Shown: positions 26,001 to 32,749 of the stretch, piece after piece | Numbering within the stretch: the first letter of the stretch is position 1 | How the letters are laid out: the number at the start of each line of letters is the position of its first letter | Origin: JACJXF01 sp038316435 | Lineage (GTDB): Bacteria; Bacteroidota; Bacteroidia; Bacteroidales; GCA-2748055 | Direction of reading: 5' to 3' | NCBI GenBank assembly: GCA_038316435.1 | Contig: JBBQAQ010000003.1 | Coordinates: forward strand, 62,001-126,000 | DNA length: 64,000 nt | The notes under the pieces: model-generated | What the model was told of the DNA's origin: nothing | Seen by the model: only the letters and a program-made list of their open reading frames with translations | Databases searched by the model: none | Made by a program: the position numbers and the translations under genes

Positions 26001-27729
26001 AATTCTAGGTGGAAATACTAACGGCTTATTCGAAATAAAAGAAGGTTTACTAAAAGCCATTTCAAGAATTGACTGCAATGTTTGGTCGCTTTATAGTGAC
26101 GATAATATACTTTGGGTGGGAACAGAATGTGGATTAGGATATATTTTAAACAACGATTATAGCAATATCCAGTTAATCCCAATAAGTAACAGCACCGCAA
26201 TTAAATCTATTCATCCCGCTAAGAATAAAAACTACCTATGGCTTGGAACTAATAGGGGATTCGCATACTTTAACAAAAACTCGCAAGAAGCAGAGTTTTT
26301 TGTTGACTCAAAAGATGGCCTTTCAGGAGATGAAATCACTCAAAATGGGCTTTTTCTCGACAGTAACGATTTACTCTGGATAGGAACCTATCATGGCCTA
26401 AGCAATTTTAACATCCGGGCTAAAACATCAATCTCATATTCACCAGATTGCTATATCGAAAGGGCTCTTCTCAACGGTGAAAAAATAGAACTTGATTCAG
26501 AACAGACCTTCCGGCATAATCAAAATAATTTTGTTTTTGAAATTTCAGCACTTTCGTTTAGTGACGAAGAGTCAATTGAATATGAGTTTTATCTGCGTGG
26601 TACGGGAAACAATTATTCTTCTTATCATAAGGGCAAAGAATTCAAAGCTTATTATAACAATCTCCCTCCTGGAAAATATGAATTTATTTATAAGGCTAAG
26701 GGAAAGAACAATGTTTGGGGCTATGCTCAAAAGTATGTTTTCAGCATTCGAACCGCCTGGTATAATACCTGGATATTCCGTTTTACAATTTTGGCAATAA
26801 TACTATTTTCTGGATGGGTTTTTTATAAGATAAGAATCCGTAGCATAGAACTACAAAAAAATAAACTTGAACAATTAGTAAAAGAACGAACACATGCTTT
26901 AGAGGAAGCAAACGTTGAAATTGAAGCCCAACGTGATTTGGCAACAAGTCAGCGCGATCAGATTGGTGCACAAAAAAAAGAAATAACAGATAGCATTTAC
27001 TATGCAGAAAGAATACAGAGATCTTTACTTCCGGCTTCAAACATTTTAAAAATGATTCTCCCCGAACATTTCATTCTTTTTAAGCCTCGGGACATTGTTA
27101 GTGGAGACTTTTACTGGACTACTGAAAAGACAGATAAGATTTATGTTACTGCGGTTGATTGTACCGGACATGGAGTTCCTGGGGCATTTATGAGCATGCT
27201 GGGTATTTCATTTCTAAACGAAATAGTAAATAAGTCAGATGAAATTGGTCCGGAGGAAGTGCTAAACCAATTGCGTAAATACATTATTAAAGCCCTGAAA
27301 CAAATTGGACAGGAAGGTGAGGCTAAGGATGGTATGGATATGAGCATGGTCGTTTTTGATAAGGCGCAAAAAACATTAAGTTTTGCAGGAGCAAACAATC
27401 CTCTATATTTTATCAGAAACGGAGAGTTAAAAGAGATAAAAGGAGATAAAATGCCAGTAGGAATACACGAAAGAATGAATTCCTTTACTTCGCATTCTAT
27501 CGACTTAATGAGAGGTGACACTTTTTACATTTTCTCGGATGGTTATGCAGATCAATTTGGTGGCCCCAAAGCTAAAAAATTCATGTATTCCAACTTCAAA
27601 TCATTATTAATGACATTGCAAGCTAAGTCGATGAGAGAGCAGGGAAAAATCTTAGATGACACTTTAGAGGCATGGAAGGGTGATGTTGAACAAATCGACG
27701 ACATTGTTATTATAGGACTGAGATTTTAG
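23083..27729 (+). CDS. giant sensor: two SBP_bac_3 domains, beta-propeller, Y_Y_Y, SpoIIE phosphatase
   Basis: A 1548-residue membrane protein. After a signal peptide (1-23), residues about 30-265 and 283-510 look like two family-3 solute-binding domains (KIYIGMTEDD...WEEAFMQNG; KLVVALRDRKF...FADYLGVSLEYV). Residues about 536-1130 form a two-component-regulator-type propeller, with repeats such as FQDKKGYMWFGTNSGAVRYNG. A Y_Y_Y domain is at about 1143-1221, a transmembrane helix at about 1230-1247 and a coiled coil to about 1300. A SpoIIE/PP2C phosphatase ends the protein, with intact motifs VSGDFYW, DCTGHGVPGA, KDGMD and SDGYADQFGG. Ligand binding outside the membrane should control dephosphorylation inside. 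The next gene, a lipoprotein, starts 48 bases later. Confidence 0.88.
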   Translation: MKARFFLFILVLISFSNTSKSFSRDLSSIKRSGKIYIGMTEDDKKNINYPLAIEFAKYLNVEIIIVEFTWEEAFMQNGIIPSDLETNPAVIYNPDIFKKVDIICSTFTILDWRKKIFDFAETLNSAELLLIDKKSPPIKDFSSLKGKTVAFAKETSFESNMIRINNSQNGEIKLVPTKTSEESKELLHSDKVFGIILDADEALNYNAESGQKYNIALPISPMTKTAWTVEKGNNLKKEVEEFFKTIENNGVLNDIFKNKFGISYSGYVEKINKNIRLEKYHRDLDEILSSRKLVVALRDRKFIYQEGGEKQFMHALAEEFADYLGVSLEYVVTPSLNKYWETETGGFARDSSYTPDWFNYFDVACEVFSPLDWRQKKINFVPVYPSDYSVISRKDKLINRLEDLKDLRCVTNKGSSYEDLLNKNSLPNYYYETANNFLSDVESGKADYTIMDNAFSELANYPDLESKISLGNIDICWGLRKDQPKLQAELNKFIAISKEKGLINILLKAMQRRTLQSPEAFIHSYYESFQTGQLPYVLYGAEEGLPQEDIYTIFQDKKGYMWFGTNSGAVRYNGREMRSIGATEGLADNSVRAINQDSSGIIYLATSKGIAVYDRDTIVDQLFTNSSFHSIFVDKYNSKWFIGNDGIYILSQYGSQRHLNKEFPLLPNTIYSIDEDEKTGDKYLATSEGVYYYSTESNQLFRLTNVDSYSLFIDNSDSIWISTKQGLLIGGIQDLKTGNFANRSKNLNSVLKFPNNIIKNISTNKYGSIWLVTDSKLMQVLSTDQAAIVYEQEIGLKNNKIMSFLIDQEDNIWVGFSGGLQRLSNKKGLRNFFPNTINSYIYSILQDNYDRLWVASNNGVYYYDNKLINFTFEFDKINRKFVMGQLSNKNLLFADSDGLYEVDTKTLKIIRKRLFDQILLSLENVFISSKEEIILLTGINGTLYYFSDFNSIPVIIKEKKSSNVFQLIERDGRILGGNTNGLFEIKEGLLKAISRIDCNVWSLYSDDNILWVGTECGLGYILNNDYSNIQLIPISNSTAIKSIHPAKNKNYLWLGTNRGFAYFNKNSQEAEFFVDSKDGLSGDEITQNGLFLDSNDLLWIGTYHGLSNFNIRAKTSISYSPDCYIERALLNGEKIELDSEQTFRHNQNNFVFEISALSFSDEESIEYEFYLRGTGNNYSSYHKGKEFKAYYNNLPPGKYEFIYKAKGKNNVWGYAQKYVFSIRTAWYNTWIFRFTILAIILFSGWVFYKIRIRSIELQKNKLEQLVKERTHALEEANVEIEAQRDLATSQRDQIGAQKKEITDSIYYAERIQRSLLPASNILKMILPEHFILFKPRDIVSGDFYWTTEKTDKIYVTAVDCTGHGVPGAFMSMLGISFLNEIVNKSDEIGPEEVLNQLRKYIIKALKQIGQEGEAKDGMDMSMVVFDKAQKTLSFAGANNPLYFIRNGELKEIKGDKMPVGIHERMNSFTSHSIDLMRGDTFYIFSDGYADQFGGPKAKKFMYSNFKSLLMTLQAKSMREQGKILDDTLEAWKGDVEQIDDIVIIGLRF

Positions 27730-27777
27730 TCCTTTTAAAAGAAGGGTCTTGTCTTAAATCACTTAAAGTTTTACTAC

Positions 27778-29340
27778 ATGAATAAAAGCAACTTCAAGCT
27801 TGTTTTCTTATTCATCCTAATTTTACATACAGGGTGTAGGAATCCTTCCATCGACCCAATATTGCAAATAAATCTACCAGTATTAGAAAGGTTTGAATGC
27901 GATGGCAATGCAGAAGAATGGTCAAAAGTGGAATTTTTCAGACTATGGGCAAACCCATTGGGAGGGTATCCTGATAGCTCTGATTTAAAGGCTCTCCTTA
28001 AAGTTTCATGGTATAAGAACAATTTAGTTTTATTATTGGATATACATGACCAAGTTTTAATAAGTGACACAATAAACCCTTGGAAGAGCGATGCTATTGA
28101 AGCATTTATATCGCCATTTAGAGGCTCTGAATATATTTTCCAGATATCAGCGGTTTCTTTATCAGGGAAGGATTATATCAGGATTAATAAATATAACCAT
28201 GAGGGATATGAATCATTTTTTTCCGGGGATATAAAATCTCAAACCGTTATAAAGGGTTACCGAAGAATCACTGAAATTAAAATTGGAATATCAGAAGATT
28301 ATTCAATAGTAAAACCTCAGAGGTCATTGGCTCTGCAGGTATATGTAGACGATAATGATTCAGCAGGGTCCCTTACTAAACAGGTTGTTTGGTATCCTGT
28401 CGGACAAAGTTATAATTCCTCTTGCTCCATGTTTTCAATCGGGCATGTTGATGGCGTAAAAAACAACATTGCAGGAACATCAAGATTGGTTATTACGGAC
28501 AATAAAAAGCTAAGTTTATTTGTTTTTGGTGCAGAGCGAGGAAAGAGCATTTCAATTTATCGTAATAAAACATTGTTTGCAGAATATTTATCTAATCATC
28601 AATGCGAGTTTGAACCAGACAGTTTTGATATTTCTTCACCGGATTGGGATATTGAAAATGATTCACTATTCGTCTTCAGTGGCAAGGATCAAATAAGCTT
28701 TCACGAATTGTTTCTTGCCCCAAGGTTATATAAAACCATAGAAGAAAAGCGTTTTGACAGAGAAATACGAAATTTCGTTTACAGAGACCGTCAAAGTCCG
28801 CCACCTGAAAACGCAACATTATTTATTGGAAGTTCGAGTATTGTACGCTGGGAAACATTAAAAAAAGATTTCCCGGAATTGGTTATCATTAAAAGAGGAT
28901 TTGGAGGCTCAAATAGTCAGGAAGCACTGATGTATATGAACAAGATAGTATTGCCTTATAAGCCTGAAAGGATCGTTTACTACGAAGGAGATAACGATGT
29001 GGCCATAGGCATTACTCCTGAGGAAATTCAAAATAATATTGAGCAATTTATTGATCAAGTTGAAATATCTCTTCCTCAAACCAAGATATATATTTTATCG
29101 CCTAAACCAAGTATAAATAGAATGCATTTATGGGCAATTTATCAGAGAACAAATGCATTACTTCGAGAATTACCCAAAAAACATGAAAATGTTTTCTTTA
29201 TTGATCTTGCATCAGCCATGTTCAATGATAAAGGCATTCTGGACAAGACTCTATTTGTTGAAGACGGTATACACTTGAATGAAAAAGGATATGCCTTATG
29301 GACTAAAATTCTTAGAAACGCTCTAGAATCAGGTAAATGA
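27778..29340 (+). CDS. lipoprotein with CBM9-like domain and SGNH/GDSL hydrolase
   Basis: A 520-residue lipoprotein: signal peptide and lipobox LHTGC near residue 20. Residues about 30-230 resemble a CBM9-like/DOMON sugar-binding sandwich (ERFECDGNAEEWSKVEFF, then DAIEAFISPF). The C-terminal about 190 residues are an SGNH hydrolase with block I FIGSSSI (nucleophile Ser), GFGGS, block III EGDND and block V DGIHLNEKGY (catalytic Asp/His). The family removes acyl or acetyl groups, for example from sugars. A plausible role is de-esterifying a bound polysaccharide. It ends 7 bases before the aldehyde dehydrogenase start, and follows the giant SpoIIE sensor, so the three may be one operon. Confidence 0.82.
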   Translation: MNKSNFKLVFLFILILHTGCRNPSIDPILQINLPVLERFECDGNAEEWSKVEFFRLWANPLGGYPDSSDLKALLKVSWYKNNLVLLLDIHDQVLISDTINPWKSDAIEAFISPFRGSEYIFQISAVSLSGKDYIRINKYNHEGYESFFSGDIKSQTVIKGYRRITEIKIGISEDYSIVKPQRSLALQVYVDDNDSAGSLTKQVVWYPVGQSYNSSCSMFSIGHVDGVKNNIAGTSRLVITDNKKLSLFVFGAERGKSISIYRNKTLFAEYLSNHQCEFEPDSFDISSPDWDIENDSLFVFSGKDQISFHELFLAPRLYKTIEEKRFDREIRNFVYRDRQSPPPENATLFIGSSSIVRWETLKKDFPELVIIKRGFGGSNSQEALMYMNKIVLPYKPERIVYYEGDNDVAIGITPEEIQNNIEQFIDQVEISLPQTKIYILSPKPSINRMHLWAIYQRTNALLRELPKKHENVFFIDLASAMFNDKGILDKTLFVEDGIHLNEKGYALWTKILRNALESGK

Positions 29341-29347
29341 AACATTT

Positions 29348-30721
29348 ATGAAAAACATCCAGCAGATTTTATCTAGTCAAAGAGAGTTTTATAATTCGCA
29401 GTGCACAAAAGATCCATCTTTTAGAAAAGAGCAACTTAAAAAGCTATATGATATAGTCAAATTGCATGAGAAAGACATTTTAGATGCTTTAGCAAAGGAT
29501 TTTGGAAAACCTCAATTTGAAGGCTATGCAACTGAAGTTGGCTTTGTTCTTTCTGAAATAAGATTTCATCTAAAAAATGTGATAAAATGGTCTGCTCCAA
29601 GAGGTCGCCGCGGAAACTTGTTGGATTTTTTTTCAACAGCAAAAATATATTCTGAACCGATGGGGCAGGTTCTGATAATCGCACCTTGGAATTATCCTTT
29701 TCAGCTGCTAATGTCGCCCTTGATTGGGGCAATCTCTGCAGGAAATACGGCCATTGTTAAACCTTCTGAACTTGCTCCGTCAACATCCTCAATTATTTTT
29801 AGTTTGATTTCAGAGAACTTTGACAAAGATTATATCTATTGCTTTGAAGGTGGAAAGGAGGAAACTAACGAGTTATTAAAATTGAATTTTGATTTTATTT
29901 TCTTTACAGGAAGTGAAAAGGTGGGACGTATAGTTATGCAGGCTGCTGCAAATAATCTTTGCCCTGTATGTCTTGAACTTGGCGGCAAGAGCCCTTGCAT
30001 TATTGACAAAACTGCTCCAATTGACCTTACTTGTAAAAGAATTGCATGGGGAAAATTTCTTAATGCTGGCCAAACCTGTGTTGCTCCTGATTATATTTTA
30101 GTTCATAGAGATATTTCAGCAGCTATAAAATATGGGATTAAGAAATACATTAAAGAATTTTACGGGAAAGACCCTAGTGATAGTAAGGATTTTGCCCGAA
30201 TAATTAATTTGCACCATTTTAACCGTATTTCCAATTTACTTGATGAAAAAAAGATTTTTTATGGCGGGAATACAAATGAGTCTGATCTATATATTTCCCC
30301 AACAATTCTGGAAAATATAACATTTAGTGATAGAATTATGCAGGAGGAAATTTTTGGTCCCGTTTTACCAATAATTGAATTTACAGAGCCCGAAGAGATT
30401 ATTGAAAATGTAAAAAAATTTGCAAAACCTTTAAGTTTTTATGTTTTTAGCAAAAGTAAAAGTTTCCAAAAAAAAATGATACAGGAAATTGAAGCCGGCA
30501 ATGCAAACATTAATGATACTGTAATGCAATTTGCCAATAAAAATCTTCCTTTTGGAGGAAAAGGTAATAGTGGAACTGGATCATATCATGGTAGGCAAAG
30601 CTTTGAGACTTTCTCTCATTTAAAATCTGTTAACCATAAATCCTTCCTTATTGATTTACCAATACGTTACCCGCCCTATAGTAGTATTAAATTAAACCTG
30701 ATTAGAAAACTCTTAAAATGA
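29348..30721 (+). CDS. aldehyde dehydrogenase, ALDH3-like
   Basis: A 457-residue NAD(P)-dependent aldehyde dehydrogenase. PWNYPFQLL, FTGSEKVGRIV, LELGGKSP (general-base Glu) and NAGQTCVAPD (catalytic Cys) are all present, as is the C-terminal PFGGKGNSGTG. The length and the RYPPYSSIKLNLIRKLL tail are like ALDH3 enzymes, which oxidise fatty or aromatic aldehydes at membranes. The gene begins 7 bases after the SGNH lipoprotein stop codon and is likely co-transcribed. It converges with exonuclease III. Confidence 0.93.
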   Translation: MKNIQQILSSQREFYNSQCTKDPSFRKEQLKKLYDIVKLHEKDILDALAKDFGKPQFEGYATEVGFVLSEIRFHLKNVIKWSAPRGRRGNLLDFFSTAKIYSEPMGQVLIIAPWNYPFQLLMSPLIGAISAGNTAIVKPSELAPSTSSIIFSLISENFDKDYIYCFEGGKEETNELLKLNFDFIFFTGSEKVGRIVMQAAANNLCPVCLELGGKSPCIIDKTAPIDLTCKRIAWGKFLNAGQTCVAPDYILVHRDISAAIKYGIKKYIKEFYGKDPSDSKDFARIINLHHFNRISNLLDEKKIFYGGNTNESDLYISPTILENITFSDRIMQEEIFGPVLPIIEFTEPEEIIENVKKFAKPLSFYVFSKSKSFQKKMIQEIEAGNANINDTVMQFANKNLPFGGKGNSGTGSYHGRQSFETFSHLKSVNHKSFLIDLPIRYPPYSSIKLNLIRKLLK

Positions 30722-30732
30722 TAAAGAACAGC

Positions 30733-30753
30733 GAACTAAATATTTTTTAGTTC
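30733..30753. terminator. hairpin at a convergent gene end
   Basis: GAACTAAA (30733-30740) pairs with TTTAGTTC (30746-30753) around a 5-base loop. It overlaps the last bases of the minus-strand exonuclease III gene. No good T-run follows on either strand, so termination is uncertain. Confidence 0.45.
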
Positions 30754-31503
30754 AACAAAAACCGGGCAATGATCTGAATGTTTTACCTCCTGAAGAATTC
30801 CTGCATTTTTGATGTCCTTTTCCAGATTCTGAGTAGCCATGTGATAATCAAGTCTCCAACCCAAATTTTTACCTCTTGATCCGGCCCGATAACTCCACCA
30901 AGAGTATTCCTGCGGATTATGATTAAAGATTCGAAATGTGTCGATAAAGCCAAGATCCAGAAAACGATCCATCCAAAGTCTTTCTTCTGGTAAAAAGCCG
31001 GATGACTTTAAATGTCTTTCTGGATGATTTATATCGATTGGCTTATGGGCAATATTGAAGTCACCTGACAAAATGATGTTTGGTCTAATTTTTTTAAGGG
31101 TATCAATGTAATCATATATGGCATCAAGATATTTCATTTTAATAGCCTGACGAATTTCACCAGTTGTACCGGAAGGAAAATAAGAATTTACAATAGTAAT
31201 TGAATCAAAATCCACACGGATAAGTCTTCCTTCCAAATCAAATTCAGGGTTCCCGATTCCAATTGAATAGAAATCTGGCCTTTTCTTGCTAAGAACAGCT
31301 ACACCACTATACCCCTTTTTGATTGCAGAATGCCATATCTGGTAATAACCAAGTGTTTCAAAGGCTACCTTATCTGCCTGATCTTCCTGCAATTTTGTTT
31401 CCTGCAAACAAATTACATCTGGACATTCTTTTCGGAGCCAATCTGTGAACCCTTTTGAAATTGCGGAGCGCAACCCATTTAAATTGTAACTTACTATTTT
31501 CAT
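30736..31503 (-). CDS. xth: exodeoxyribonuclease III (AP endonuclease)
   Basis: A 255-residue ExoIII-type enzyme of the endonuclease/exonuclease/phosphatase fold. Motifs are SYNLNGLRSA, QETKLQ (metal-binding Glu), SGDFNIAHKPID (Asp/Asn), RLDYHMA and KHSDHCPV (catalytic Asp-His). It cleaves the backbone at abasic sites in base excision repair and degrades 3' ends. I start it at ATG 31503 rather than 31518, because the family begins with MKIVSYNLNG. Confidence 0.95.
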   Translation of the reverse strand: MKIVSYNLNGLRSAISKGFTDWLRKECPDVICLQETKLQEDQADKVAFETLGYYQIWHSAIKKGYSGVAVLSKKRPDFYSIGIGNPEFDLEGRLIRVDFDSITIVNSYFPSGTTGEIRQAIKMKYLDAIYDYIDTLKKIRPNIILSGDFNIAHKPIDINHPERHLKSSGFLPEERLWMDRFLDLGFIDTFRIFNHNPQEYSWWSYRAGSRGKNLGWRLDYHMATQNLEKDIKNAGILQEVKHSDHCPVFVELKNI

Positions 31504-31671
31504 TTTTCTATTTATCAAGAATTAACAAATAAAGGATCAAATAGTTGATTTGACAAATTTTTGCAATTATAATCGATGTAAAAACTACCTACATAAACCG
31601 GAATTAATTAAAAAAAGATTAATAATAACTATGTTTGTCAAAAGTGCTTGGATATAGATTGTGGGATTTAA

Positions 31672-31679
31672 TATCTTTC
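31672..31679 (+). promoter_or_regulatory. TATCTTTC -7-like box before rsgA
   Basis: TATCTTTC matches TAnnTTTG except for the last base, and a TTG at 31648-31650 is 21 bases upstream. It is 28 bases before the TTG start of rsgA. Confidence 0.35.
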
Positions 31680-31707
31680 GCCAAGTACAAAAGGAAAATA
31701 TTGCATT

Positions 31708-32634
31708 TTGGAAAAAGGAATTGTAATAAAAACAACGGGTAGCTGGTACACTGTAAAAACAGAAAAAGGCCTATTATTTAACTGCAAGATTCGTGGCAGT
31801 TACAGGATAAAAGGTATACGAGCCACAAATCCTGTTGCAGTTGGCGATCGTGTAGAAATAAGTGGGATAGAAAAAGAGGATACGGCTGTAATTGAAAACA
31901 TCATGGAGAGGAAAAATTACATGATTCGCCGAGCTTCAAATCTATCAAAGGAATATCAGTTAATTGCTACAAATATTGATCAAGCTTGGATAATTGTCAG
32001 CTTGATTTCCCCCAGAACACATTTAGAGTTTATTGACAGATTCTTGGTAACAGCACAGGCATATAGAATTCCTGCCTCTATTATTTTTAACAAAATCGAC
32101 CTTTATTCAACGATTTTAATCGAGGAAAAGGAGTCGTTGATTAGATTATACGAAGGTATCGGAAACCCGTGTTTTTCAATATCAGCAAAAAAAAACATTA
32201 ATACAGAATTATTAATTTCATATTTGAGTGGTAAGACTACGCTTCTTTCAGGTAATTCAGGTGTTGGAAAGTCAACAATTATAAATTCACTCCATCCAGC
32301 ATTAAAACTTAGAACTGGTGAAATATCAGATTTTCATAAAACAGGAAAGCACACCACCACTTTTGCAGAAATGCTAGAAATTGCTGAAAACACTTTTATC
32401 GTTGATACTCCTGGTATTAAAGGTTTTGGAGTAGTAGATTTTGAAAGAGAAGAAATATTTCACTTCTTTCCTGAAATATTTAAGGTATCAGAGAATTGCC
32501 AGTTCAATAATTGCCTGCACATTCATGAACCAGATTGTGCCGTGAAAAAAGCTGTTGATAATCAGGATATTGCCGCCTCTAGATACCAAAGTTATTTAAG
32601 TATAATAGCCGTAGATAATAGCCGTTATCGCTAA
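31708..32634 (+). CDS. rsgA: small ribosomal subunit biogenesis GTPase RsgA, TTG start
   Basis: A 308-residue circularly permuted GTPase. An N-terminal OB fold (VIKTTGSWYTVKTEKGLLFN) is followed by FNKIDL (G4), GNSGVGKST (G1) and DTPGIKGFG (G3), in the permuted order typical of RsgA. A C-terminal zinc-binding region has C-x(5)-C with a later H and C (CQFNNCLHIHEPDC). It helps late assembly of the 30S subunit. The protein starts with TTG at 31708; the OB fold begins four residues later, so no other start suits. It stands alone. Confidence 0.95.
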   Translation: MEKGIVIKTTGSWYTVKTEKGLLFNCKIRGSYRIKGIRATNPVAVGDRVEISGIEKEDTAVIENIMERKNYMIRRASNLSKEYQLIATNIDQAWIIVSLISPRTHLEFIDRFLVTAQAYRIPASIIFNKIDLYSTILIEEKESLIRLYEGIGNPCFSISAKKNINTELLISYLSGKTTLLSGNSGVGKSTIINSLHPALKLRTGEISDFHKTGKHTTTFAEMLEIAENTFIVDTPGIKGFGVVDFEREEIFHFFPEIFKVSENCQFNNCLHIHEPDCAVKKAVDNQDIAASRYQSYLSIIAVDNSRYR

Positions 32635-32690
32635 ATAAGTAACATTTCTAATTTCCAGACGTATGAGGTTTTATTTGAAGTTTTGCTTAT

Positions 32691-32721
32691 TTTGTTAATA
32701 AAGTACAATTTATTAGATTTG
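32691..32721 (+). promoter_or_regulatory. complete Bacteroidota promoter for the hybrid histidine kinase
   Basis: TTTG (32691-32694), a 19-base spacer and TAGATTTG (32714-32721) match the TTTG-N19-TAnnTTTG consensus exactly. It is 28 bases before the ATG at 32750. Confidence 0.65.
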
Positions 32722-32749
32722 AAATACTCTTTAATTGGCAGAGACATAG

